From an uncultured Legionella sp. (GTDB lineage: Bacteria > Pseudomonadota > Gammaproteobacteria > Legionellales > Legionellaceae): a DNA stretch of 64,000 nucleotides. Positions 56,469 through 64,000 of the stretch are shown here, in pieces. The DNA is taken from the NCBI GenBank assembly GCA_902168255.1, contig CABHON010000017.1, positions 90,031 through 154,030 of the forward strand, in the 5' to 3' direction. The stretch's first letter is position 1. Each line of letters opens with the position of its first letter. Position numbers and translations under genes: made by a program. Below the pieces are notes generated by a model. That model worked only from the letters and a program-made list of their open reading frames with translations, had not been told where the DNA came from and searched no databases.

Positions 56469-56497
56469 TTGCTGGTCTTTTTTGAGCATGCTATACT
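56469..56497 (+). promoter_or_regulatory. Sigma-70 promoter of the sdhCDAB-sucA operon
   Basis: TTGCTG (56469-56474) and TATACT (56492-56497) are separated by 17 bases. Transcription would start near 56504, about 33 bases before the sdhC ATG at 56537. Confidence 0.6.
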
Positions 56498-56536
56498 TCA
56501 ATTTTTCTAACATTATTTATGAAGGAGTTCTTGAGT

Positions 56537-56917
56537 ATGAGCTCACCAGCGTTACAGCCAAAACGTCCGGTTAATCTGGATTTATTGACAATAAAGCAGC
56601 CATCGCCCGCTATTGCATCTATCTTACATCGAATATCAGGAATTTTAATTTTCCTTTTGATGCCTTTTATGCTTTATGCCCTTCATCAATCGTTGATGTC
56701 ATCTGAAAATTTTTTAAAGATGCAAGAATGTGGTGTCCTAAAGTTTTTTACGTGGGTTTTTCTCTCTGCTTTACTTTACCATACTTTAGCTGGTATCCGT
56801 CATCTATTAATGGATTTAGGCCTCGGCGAAGGCCCTATTACGGGTCGTAAAACTGCTTGGTTTGTTCTTATATTAGCATCTATTGGCATTATCGGATTAG
56901 GAGTCTATTTATGGTAA
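56537..56917 (+). CDS. sdhC: Succinate dehydrogenase cytochrome b556 subunit
   Basis: SdhC is a haem-binding membrane anchor of complex II. The 126-residue protein has three membrane helices, the signature SILHRISGILIF and the haem-ligand region YHTLAGIRHLLMDLG. The ATG at 56537 has GAAGGAG nine bases upstream. The in-frame ATG at 56519 lies before that ribosome site and is not likely used. The stop overlaps the sdhD start. Confidence 0.94.
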   Translation: MSSPALQPKRPVNLDLLTIKQPSPAIASILHRISGILIFLLMPFMLYALHQSLMSSENFLKMQECGVLKFFTWVFLSALLYHTLAGIRHLLMDLGLGEGPITGRKTAWFVLILASIGIIGLGVYLW

Positions 56918-57258
56918 GCAATGTTACTAGTTTAACTGGCAGAGGTCTTCGTGACTGGTTAATTCAGCGTTTAACCGCTGTAATTCTTGGTGTATATGTG
57001 ATCATAATGGCAGTCTTCTGGTTCAGCCATCCTCACATGGATTATGATACTTGGCATAATTTTTATGCGTGTCCTTGGGTTAAAGTTTTAAATATAGTCG
57101 TATGGCTTTCGTTAGTATTACATGCTTGGATAGGGTTATGGACAATCACAACAGACTATCTTAAATGTCTTCGATTAAGACTAACAATACAAGCCCTCAT
57201 TTTTTTAACTCTGCTCGGATTATTTTTCTGGGGCGTTTTAGTTTTTTTTGGAGTATAA
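56911..57258 (+). CDS. sdhD: Succinate dehydrogenase membrane anchor subunit
   Basis: SdhD is the second membrane anchor of complex II and contributes to the ubiquinone site. The 115-residue protein has three membrane helices with GLRDWLIQRLTAVILG and the haem histidine in VLHAWIGLWTITTDY. It overlaps sdhC by seven bases (ATGGTAA) and has TAGGAG upstream; sdhA follows after three bases. Confidence 0.94.
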   Translation: MVSNVTSLTGRGLRDWLIQRLTAVILGVYVIIMAVFWFSHPHMDYDTWHNFYACPWVKVLNIVVWLSLVLHAWIGLWTITTDYLKCLRLRLTIQALIFLTLLGLFFWGVLVFFGV

Positions 57259-57261
57259 ACA

Positions 57262-59043
57262 ATGGCAATTGCAAGAACTCAATGGGATGCAATCATTATT
57301 GGTGCTGGTGGAGCCGGCATGCGAGCAGCGTTAGCCCTATCTAATGCTGGATTAAAAGTTGCTTTATTATCCAAAGTTTTTCCTACTCGTTCTCATACTG
57401 TTTCAGCTCAAGGCGGTATTACGGTTGCTTTAGGTAATGCAGAAGAAGATGATTGGCGTTGGCACATGTATGATACTGTGAAAGGTTCTGATTACATTGG
57501 TGATCAAGATTGTATCGAATATCTATGTAAAACAGGTCCAGATGCCGTTTATGAATTAGAACATATGGGTTTACCTTTTTCTCGAATGGAAAATGGCCGT
57601 ATTTATCAACGGCCTTTTGGCGGGCAATCTAAAAATTATGGCCAAGGCCAGGCTCGAAGAACTGCAGCGGCGGCTGATAGAACAGGGCATGCATTATTAC
57701 ATACACTCTATCAACAAAATATAAAAGCGAAAACTAATGTGTTTAGCGAGTGGTATGCTTTAGATTTAGTTAAAGATGATGCAGGAAAAGCTGTTGGTGT
57801 AATGGCTCTTTGCATTGAGACAGGCGAAATCGTATTTTTTCAATCCAGAATCTGTATTCTGGCAACAGGTGGCGCAGGACGTATTTATCAATCTACAACC
57901 AATGCGCTTATTAATACAGGTGATGGTTTTGGTATGGCACTTCGTGCAGGTTTACCATTACAAGACATGGAAATGTGGCAATTTCACCCAACCGGTATTG
58001 CTGGAGCAGGTGTCCTGGTAACTGAAGGTTGCCGAGGAGAGGGTGGTTACCTTATTAATAAAGATGGTGAACGTTTTATGGAACGTTATGCACCTCATGT
58101 AAAAGATTTAGCATGCCGAGACGTTGTTGCACGCTCAATGGTATTAGAGCTTCGTGCAGGCAAAGGATTTAAAGCCGATGGTTATGATTATGTAAAATTA
58201 AAACTCGATCATTTGGGTGCTGATTTAATTAAATCCCGCTTACCTGGTATTCGTGAACTTTCCTTAACGTTTGCAGGCGTAGATCCTATTGTAGAGCCCA
58301 TTCCTGTAGTACCAACATGTCATTATATAATGGGTGGAATACCAACCAATCGACATAGCCAAGTGTTAACTCAAGATGCTCAAGGCAATGATCAAGTCGT
58401 GGAAGGATTATACGCTGTAGGTGAATGTTCTTGTGTGTCTGTTCATGGTGCTAATCGATTGGGTGGAAATTCCTTACTTGATTTAATTGTTTTTGGTCGT
58501 GCTGCTGGCCTTCATGTAGAAGAAATGGCGCGCTCTGGAAATTTACCTCCGTTAGGAAATGTGACTGAAGAACAAATTGATAAAGCATTATCACGCTATC
58601 AGCGTTGGGAAGGCTCAACAGAAACCGATAACAGTGTTGATCCCAATGCTATTTATCATCAAATGCAGCATATTATGCAAATGGACTTTGGTGTGTTCAG
58701 AACGGGTGAAGTCATGGAAGAGGGTTTGAAAAAATTACATGCCCTACGTGAACAATTGCCACATGCTGTACTAAAAGATAAAAGTAAAATATTTAACACT
58801 AATCGCATCAGCGTCTTAGAATTAGACAACCTTATGGACACTGCTTGTGCTACTGCACTTGCTGCCATTGAGCGTAAAGAAAGCCGCGGTGCTCATAGCC
58901 GAGAAGATTATCCAGAAAGAGATGACGTAAATTGGAGAAAACATACTTTATACTATATGGAAGTAGAACGCATGTCTTCTCGAGCTGTAAACAACAAACC
59001 GTTATTTGTTCCACCCTTTGAACCAATAGAACGGGTTTATTAA
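57262..59043 (+). CDS. sdhA: Succinate dehydrogenase flavoprotein subunit
   Basis: SdhA oxidises succinate to fumarate with covalently bound FAD. The 593-residue protein has the FAD-binding [16 protein letters not shown] and the flavinylated histidine in [14 protein letters not shown]. The substrate site [35 protein letters not shown] and [17 protein letters not shown] are also present. Full length. Confidence 0.98.
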   Translation: MAIARTQWDAIIIGAGGAGMRAALALSNAGLKVALLSKVFPTRSHTVSAQGGITVALGNAEEDDWRWHMYDTVKGSDYIGDQDCIEYLCKTGPDAVYELEHMGLPFSRMENGRIYQRPFGGQSKNYGQGQARRTAAAADRTGHALLHTLYQQNIKAKTNVFSEWYALDLVKDDAGKAVGVMALCIETGEIVFFQSRICILATGGAGRIYQSTTNALINTGDGFGMALRAGLPLQDMEMWQFHPTGIAGAGVLVTEGCRGEGGYLINKDGERFMERYAPHVKDLACRDVVARSMVLELRAGKGFKADGYDYVKLKLDHLGADLIKSRLPGIRELSLTFAGVDPIVEPIPVVPTCHYIMGGIPTNRHSQVLTQDAQGNDQVVEGLYAVGECSCVSVHGANRLGGNSLLDLIVFGRAAGLHVEEMARSGNLPPLGNVTEEQIDKALSRYQRWEGSTETDNSVDPNAIYHQMQHIMQMDFGVFRTGEVMEEGLKKLHALREQLPHAVLKDKSKIFNTNRISVLELDNLMDTACATALAAIERKESRGAHSREDYPERDDVNWRKHTLYYMEVERMSSRAVNNKPLFVPPFEPIERVY

Positions 59044-59058
59044 TTAAGGAGAAATAAA

Positions 59059-59790
59059 ATGCCAGAAATGCAAGATACAAAAAATATTATTGTCTCCATT
59101 TATCGTTTTAATCCCGAAGTGGATAAAAAACCTTATATGCATGATTACACTATAGCAGTCTCAACTAAAGCAGACGTTATGCTATTAACACTTTTAGAAC
59201 GAATAAAGGCTGAACAAGATCCTTCTCTAACTTTTCGTCGTTCTTGTCGTGAAGGTGTTTGTGGTTCAGATGGAATGAATATTAATGGAAAAAATGGTTT
59301 ATCTTGTGTTACCTCTTTTTTTCATTTAAACACCGATAAAGTCATATTACGTCCTTTACCTGGCTTTCCTATTATTCGAGATTTAGTTGTCGATATGACA
59401 CAATTCTACAAACAATATGAAAAGATTGAACCGTATCTTCAAAATGATGAGCCAGTACCTGCAAAAGAACATTTACAATCTCCTGAAGATCGAAAAAAAT
59501 TAGATGGGCTGTATGAATGTATTTTATGTGCTTGTTGCTCAAGTTCTTGCCCTTCTTACTGGTGGAACCCAGATAAATTTGTGGGGCCAGCAGGGTTATT
59601 ACAAGCCCAACGCTTTTTAGCTGATAGTCGTGATACTGCTAAAGAAAAGCGTCTTGAAAAGTTAGAAGATCCTTTCAGTGTTTTCCGATGCCGTACTATT
59701 ATGAATTGCAGCCAAGTATGTCCTAAAGGATTAAATCCAACAAAAGCTATTGGTGAAATTCGCAAAGAAATGTTGGACAAAGAGACTTAA
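59059..59790 (+). CDS. sdhB: Succinate dehydrogenase iron-sulfur subunit
   Basis: SdhB carries the 2Fe-2S, 4Fe-4S and 3Fe-4S clusters from FAD to ubiquinone. The 243-residue protein has the ferredoxin motif SCREGVCGSDGMNINGKNGL then SC, the 4Fe-4S motif CILCACCSSSCPSYWW and the CSQVCPKGLNP motif near the end. It follows sdhA by 15 bases with an AAGGAG site. Confidence 0.98.
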   Translation: MPEMQDTKNIIVSIYRFNPEVDKKPYMHDYTIAVSTKADVMLLTLLERIKAEQDPSLTFRRSCREGVCGSDGMNINGKNGLSCVTSFFHLNTDKVILRPLPGFPIIRDLVVDMTQFYKQYEKIEPYLQNDEPVPAKEHLQSPEDRKKLDGLYECILCACCSSSCPSYWWNPDKFVGPAGLLQAQRFLADSRDTAKEKRLEKLEDPFSVFRCRTIMNCSQVCPKGLNPTKAIGEIRKEMLDKET

Positions 59791-59804
59791 AATTAGAGAA
59801 AAAA

Positions 59805-62594
59805 ATGAATCAAGCAAAGAATAATTCCGAACCTAAAACATCCAATACATCAATGGAATCTCAACGTGAAAGTAGCTATCTTTCTGGTGGTAGCATGACA
59901 TATGTTGATAGTCTTTATGAAGATTATCTCAATAATCCTTCCTCTGTCAGTGATGAGTGGAGAGAGTGTTTTGACCACTTACCTAAAGTCGGTGATGGTC
60001 AAGAAATTTCTCACCAAGCTATTACTGCATATTTTACTGCATTAGCGCAAAAGCGCCGTGGCGGTAGTACTACGCCAAGCGTTTCAGATTCAGCTGCTCA
60101 AAAAAATATGCTTATCCAAGAGCTTACACGCGCTTTTAGAACTTATGGTCATAAAGAGGCAAAACTTGATCCATTAAATCTTCAAAAGAGAACACCTTCT
60201 CTTATGTTGCAACCTGAGTCACATGGTCTTGATGCAAAAGAAGCCGCAGCAGTTGTTCAAAAATTCAGACATATTTATTGCAATACATTAGGGGCTGAAT
60301 ACAAATACTTACCCGAGCCGGCTATGATTGAATGGATTCAAGATCGCATTGAATCACCTGATTTCCAAAAAGAATTTTCTTCAGAAGATAAGAAAGCTCT
60401 ATTAAAGTCCCTAACAGCAGCAGAAGGGTTAGAAAAATATTTAGGTTCTCGATATGTGGGCCAAAAACGTTTTTCTTTGGAAGGTGGTGACGCCTTACTT
60501 CCGATGCTTCAAGCACTAGTTGAACGGGCAGGTGAAACCTCCGTTCATGAAGTTGTTATTGGTATGGCGCACCGTGGACGTTTAAATGTATTAGTCAACT
60601 TACTTGGAAAAGCGCCTGAAAATCTTTTTGGCGAATTTGAAGGTAAACATGCCGAAGGTATTACAGGTGACGTTAAATACCATGCGGGATATTCTAGCCA
60701 TGTAAAAACCAAAAATGGCAATATTATTCATCTTGCCATGGGATTTAACCCTTCACATCTTGAAATTATTGGCCCTGTCGTTGAAGGATCTGCTCGTGCA
60801 AGACAACATCGACGAAAAGATACTGAAAGAACACAAGTTGTTCCTGTATTAATCCACGGCGATGCTGCGTTTGCTGGCCAAGGTGTGATTATGGAAATGC
60901 TAAACTTTTCTCAAACACCTGGGTATACAACTGGGGGTACTGTTCGTATTGTAGTGAACAATCAAATTGGTTTTACTACAAGTAACCCATCGGATGCACG
61001 TTCTTCCCATTATTGTACGGATATTGCCAAAATGATTGATTGTCCTGTATTTCATGTGAATGCAGATGATCCAGAAATGGCCGTGCGTGTTATTAAATTA
61101 GCCTTTGATTTTCGTATGCGCTTCAAGCGTGATGTGTTTGTTGATTTGGTTTGCTATCGACGACACGGCCACAATGAAGCAGATGAACCAGCAATCACTC
61201 AACCGTTAATGTATGACATTATTCGCAATAAGCCTACCATTCGACAAATGTATGCCGATCAATTGGTACAAAAAAATGTTATGACAACAGCAGAAGTGGA
61301 TGCTTTAGCTCTTGCATATCGCGATATGTTAGACAGAAAAGATTCACCTGTGACCTTATATAAAGAAGACTACGAAGGAAAACGTTCGGTTAGCTGGAAA
61401 CAATATCGTGAAACCTCTTGGACTACATCTGCTGATACGCATGTTGCACCTGAAAAATTAACGGAATTGGCTAAAATTCTATTTGTTCCACCTGAAGATT
61501 TTACGTTGCATCCTGTTATTAAGAAATTGTTTGGCGATTATGAAAAAATGCGTGAAGGCGAAATGCTCGTTAATTGGGGATATGCAGAAAATTTAGCATA
61601 CGCAACGCTTCTTCGTGAAGGTTACACAGTTCGTTTTTCAGGTGAAGATTGCGAGCGCGGCACATTTTCTCATCGTCACGCCGTATTACATGATTTTAAA
61701 AATGGACATCTTTACACGCCACTTAAAACAGTAGGCGAATCTCCTAACTCTTTTATTATCATTAACTCTTTATTGTCCGAAGAAGCAGTGTTGGGATTTG
61801 AATATGGTTATTCCTCTACAGAACCTGAGTCATTAGTTATTTGGGAAGCTCAATTCGGAGATTTTGCGAATGGTGCTCAAATGGTCATTGATCAATTTTT
61901 GAGTTCAGGTGAGCAAAAATGGGGACAATTATCCGGTCTCGTGATGTTGTTACCTCATGGACAAGAAGGACAAGGCCCAGAACATTCTTCAGCACGTTTA
62001 GAGCGTTATTTACAACTTTGTGCTCAAGAAAATATGCAAGTGTGTGTGCCAACAACACCTGCTCAAATTTTCCATTTATTGCGTCGACAAATGATTCGAC
62101 CTTTCAGAAAACCACTTATTGTAATGACACCCAAAAGCTTATTACGTCATAAATTGGCGGTTTCTTCATTAACTGAGCTGTCTTCTGGCCAATTCCAGTT
62201 GGTTATTCCAGAAGTGGATGGCATTGAACCTAAATCCGTGACTAAAGTGATTCTATGTGCCGGAAAAGTATATTACGATCTTCTTCAAAAGCGTCGTGAT
62301 ATGGATAAAAAAGATGTTGCCATTATTCGTATTGAACAACTTTATCCTTTCCCAGAGGACGCATTAGCAGAGGTACTTGCTGTTTATTCCAATGCTGAAA
62401 AAATTGTATGGTGCCAAGAAGAACCTCAAAATCAAGGCTCATGGTTAACCATCAAAGACTCCTTGTTAGAACAAATGCAACATGCCCAAGTACTAACTTA
62501 TGCTGGTCGACCCTCTATGGCAGCACCTGCAGTTGGAAGTGCTAAAATGTGGGCTCAACAACAAGAAGCGCTTGTTAATGAAGCGTTGGCTTAA
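59805..62594 (+). CDS. sucA: 2-oxoglutarate dehydrogenase E1 component
   Basis: SucA is the thiamine-diphosphate-dependent E1 of the 2-oxoglutarate dehydrogenase complex. The 929-residue protein has the N-terminal E2-binding stretch (SYLSGGSMTYVDSLYEDYL), the GMAHRGRLNVLVNLLGK and HGDAAFAGQGVIMEMLN motifs of the cofactor site, VNADDPEMAV, and LLPHGQEGQGPEHSSARLER near the C-terminus. It follows sdhB by 14 bases as in E. coli, but sucB is not the next gene. Confidence 0.98.
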   Translation: MNQAKNNSEPKTSNTSMESQRESSYLSGGSMTYVDSLYEDYLNNPSSVSDEWRECFDHLPKVGDGQEISHQAITAYFTALAQKRRGGSTTPSVSDSAAQKNMLIQELTRAFRTYGHKEAKLDPLNLQKRTPSLMLQPESHGLDAKEAAAVVQKFRHIYCNTLGAEYKYLPEPAMIEWIQDRIESPDFQKEFSSEDKKALLKSLTAAEGLEKYLGSRYVGQKRFSLEGGDALLPMLQALVERAGETSVHEVVIGMAHRGRLNVLVNLLGKAPENLFGEFEGKHAEGITGDVKYHAGYSSHVKTKNGNIIHLAMGFNPSHLEIIGPVVEGSARARQHRRKDTERTQVVPVLIHGDAAFAGQGVIMEMLNFSQTPGYTTGGTVRIVVNNQIGFTTSNPSDARSSHYCTDIAKMIDCPVFHVNADDPEMAVRVIKLAFDFRMRFKRDVFVDLVCYRRHGHNEADEPAITQPLMYDIIRNKPTIRQMYADQLVQKNVMTTAEVDALALAYRDMLDRKDSPVTLYKEDYEGKRSVSWKQYRETSWTTSADTHVAPEKLTELAKILFVPPEDFTLHPVIKKLFGDYEKMREGEMLVNWGYAENLAYATLLREGYTVRFSGEDCERGTFSHRHAVLHDFKNGHLYTPLKTVGESPNSFIIINSLLSEEAVLGFEYGYSSTEPESLVIWEAQFGDFANGAQMVIDQFLSSGEQKWGQLSGLVMLLPHGQEGQGPEHSSARLERYLQLCAQENMQVCVPTTPAQIFHLLRRQMIRPFRKPLIVMTPKSLLRHKLAVSSLTELSSGQFQLVIPEVDGIEPKSVTKVILCAGKVYYDLLQKRRDMDKKDVAIIRIEQLYPFPEDALAEVLAVYSNAEKIVWCQEEPQNQGSWLTIKDSLLEQMQHAQVLTYAGRPSMAAPAVGSAKMWAQQQEALVNEALA

Positions 62595-62597
62595 AGT

Positions 62598-63764
62598 ATG
62601 TCGTTGTCATCCGAAACTCGTTTAGAGATTCGTTCAGCGCTTTCACTGTCCAGCATTTTTGGTTTAAGAATGCTGGCAGTTTTCATGCTTGTTCCGATAT
62701 TTACTGCTTATACTCAGACATTACAAGGTGCCACTCCCTTATTAATGGGGGTAGCCATGGGGATATATGGTCTTACCCAAGCCATATTTCAAATTCCTTT
62801 AGGTACATGGTCCGATAAATTAGGCAGAAAACCCATTGCAATGGCAGGCTTACTTATTTTTGCTTTAGGAAGTTTATTAGGTGCCTTTGCTCATAACATC
62901 ACCTTGATGATTTTAGCAAGAGCTCTACAAGGTGTAGGCGCAATTGGCAGTACTTTAATGGCCTTACTCGCTGATTTAACCTCCGAAAAAAATCGCACTA
63001 AAGCGATGGCTGCTGTAGGAATTTCCATTGGACTATTTTCAGCACTAGCTATTGGCATTGGTCCCCTTATTGCCAGCTATTTTGGCTTATCAGGTGTATT
63101 TGTGACATCCACACTTTTAACCGGCGGAAGTCTACTTATATTATGCTTTCTTGTTCCCTCAAGCTCTGTCAAAAACTCTACCTCTTTACCAAAATCCTTT
63201 GCGGAATTACTTCAAATCGCCTTAACAAACCCAACCCTATTAAAATTAAATTTAGGCATTTTTCTTTTGCACACTATCTTTACTGCCACTTTTTATGCCT
63301 GCCCTTTGATCTTAAAATCCTTATTACCTGATACAGGCTCCTTTTATTTACTTATCCTAGGTGGTTCATTCATCCTCCTCTTTCCACTCATTTCATATAC
63401 GGAAAAAAACAAAAAAACTTCTACAGCCTTTTCAGCAAGCGTCGCGCTACTTCTCATCTCTCAAGTCATTTTAACCTTCTTTTCCACCTCACTATATTTT
63501 ATAGCGATAGCACTCTTTCTTTTCTTCCTCGGTTTCAATTTTCTTGAATCAATTTTACCATCCCTTGTTTCTAAATCCGCCACAACATCAGCCAAAGGAA
63601 CCGCTATGGGCATTTATTCTTGCTCACAATTTCTTGGCATTTTCATTGGTGGTCTTTTAGCAGGTTCTCTCTTCAAGTGGAGTGGCTCCCAAGGAATTTT
63701 CATTTTTACCAGTGTCTTATCATTGCTTTGGCTCATTATTACTCTAAAAAAATCACCAACATAA
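62598..63764 (+). CDS. Major facilitator superfamily transporter (YajR-like)
   Basis: The 388-residue protein has 12 predicted membrane helices. It shows the MFS loop 2-3 motif GTWSDKLGRKPIAMAG, motif B in LMILARALQGVGAIGST, and resembles YajR-type drug/H+ antiporters without a C-terminal ferredoxin-like domain. The substrate is unknown. It starts four bases after sucA, occupying the place of sucB, and may be read through from the sdh promoter. Confidence 0.85.
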   Translation: MSLSSETRLEIRSALSLSSIFGLRMLAVFMLVPIFTAYTQTLQGATPLLMGVAMGIYGLTQAIFQIPLGTWSDKLGRKPIAMAGLLIFALGSLLGAFAHNITLMILARALQGVGAIGSTLMALLADLTSEKNRTKAMAAVGISIGLFSALAIGIGPLIASYFGLSGVFVTSTLLTGGSLLILCFLVPSSSVKNSTSLPKSFAELLQIALTNPTLLKLNLGIFLLHTIFTATFYACPLILKSLLPDTGSFYLLILGGSFILLFPLISYTEKNKKTSTAFSASVALLLISQVILTFFSTSLYFIAIALFLFFLGFNFLESILPSLVSKSATTSAKGTAMGIYSCSQFLGIFIGGLLAGSLFKWSGSQGIFIFTSVLSLLWLIITLKKSPT

Positions 63765-63901
63765 TAACTCACTCCTTTATCCCTTTTGAGACACCTATAT
63801 TATTTTAATAAAAGACACCCACAAATCCAACTCGCCCCCCTTGCACCTAGAAATATTTAACGTATAATAACTTTTTCATCCAACAATTCGAGGTTCCAAC
63901 C

Positions 63902-64000
63902 ATGCCAACTGCACGCGCCAAACAAGTCGATTATGCTACTACCCCTTATTACCACTGCTACGTCCGTTGTGTACGAAAAGGTTATCTTTTTGGAAAAAAC
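63902..64000 (+). CDS. RAYT/IS200-like (Y1) transposase, N-terminal fragment cut by window edge
   Basis: The frame opens at an ATG at 63902 with GAGG upstream and stays open to the window edge (33 codons). MPTARAKQVDYATTPYYHCY followed by VRCVRKGYLFGKN matches the beginning of REP-associated tyrosine transposases (pattern MPxAR ... YYHC ... RCVRRAFLCG). The catalytic HUH and tyrosine residues lie beyond the window. RAYTs are single-copy domesticated transposases linked to short palindromic repeats. Confidence 0.8.
   Translation, partial: MPTARAKQVDYATTPYYHCYVRCVRKGYLFGKN

Overview
The window is AT-rich, densely coding chromosomal DNA from a gammaproteobacterium. Complete housekeeping operons (rpmH-rnpA-yidD-yidC-mnmE, ftsQ-ftsA-ftsZ, sdhCDAB-sucA, pyrG-kdsA, lpxD) sit beside a recognisable IcmQ, a Dot/Icm type IVB secretion chaperone. 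That points to the order Legionellales (Legionella/Coxiella/Rickettsiella/Berkiella-like), an intracellular bacterium of eukaryotic cells. The order is inferred from protein families only; genus cannot be read from the sequence.

Layout. 1-8 kb: start of hutU (cut by the window edge), pdxH, an HD-family phosphohydrolase, nadA, ubiK, a decayed ATPase gene and comM. 7-11 kb: an FMN glutamate-synthase-like protein, a small membrane protein and oligopeptidase A. 11-15.6 kb: a KGG-repeat stress protein, then the rpmH cluster. 15.7-23 kb: a yadGH-type ABC exporter, a PLP dehydratase, a GT9 glycosyltransferase with a WaaL/Wzy-like ligase, a COG1373 ATPase and a stomatin-like protein. 23-30 kb: rimK, a lytic transglycosylase lipoprotein, an exonuclease, TerC, a broken hipBA module, kdsA and pyrG. 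30-41 kb: an accessory island of four large unfamiliar genes separated by palindromic repeats. These are a protein kinase-like protein, a 661-residue protein, a roughly 1130-residue membrane protein, and a divergent kinase sharing a C-terminal module with the first. 41-49 kb: fumarylacetoacetase, trmL, an ATP-grasp/transglutaminase-7TM/retropepsin triad, then ftsZ, ftsA and ftsQ. 49.5-54 kb: a Upf1-like helicase fused to Sel1-like repeats, divergent from a small unknown gene and icmQ. 54-64 kb: lpxD with a ketosynthase, sdhCDAB-sucA, an MFS transporter and the first 33 codons of a RAYT-type transposase.

The strongest novelty is a set of candidate host-directed proteins. The helicase/Sel1 protein ends in Cys-Val-Ile-Met, the CaaX box known from K-Ras4B, so host prenyltransferase could lipidate it if it is translocated. 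The kinase and divergent-kinase pair share an unrecognised C-terminal module of roughly 110 residues. icmQ stands apart from other icm/dot genes and has an unidentified small gene in the place where icmR-like partners usually lie.

The intergenic DNA is rich in structured repeats: at least three copies of a roughly 125-bp palindromic family bounded by TATACTC/GAGTATA, a TA-flanked MITE-like element, GTCATTGC-type and GGGCGGGTACAAGACC-type palindromes. Perfect dyads lie upstream of hipB and of the COG1373 ATPase gene. No tRNA, rRNA, CRISPR array or complete insertion sequence was seen.
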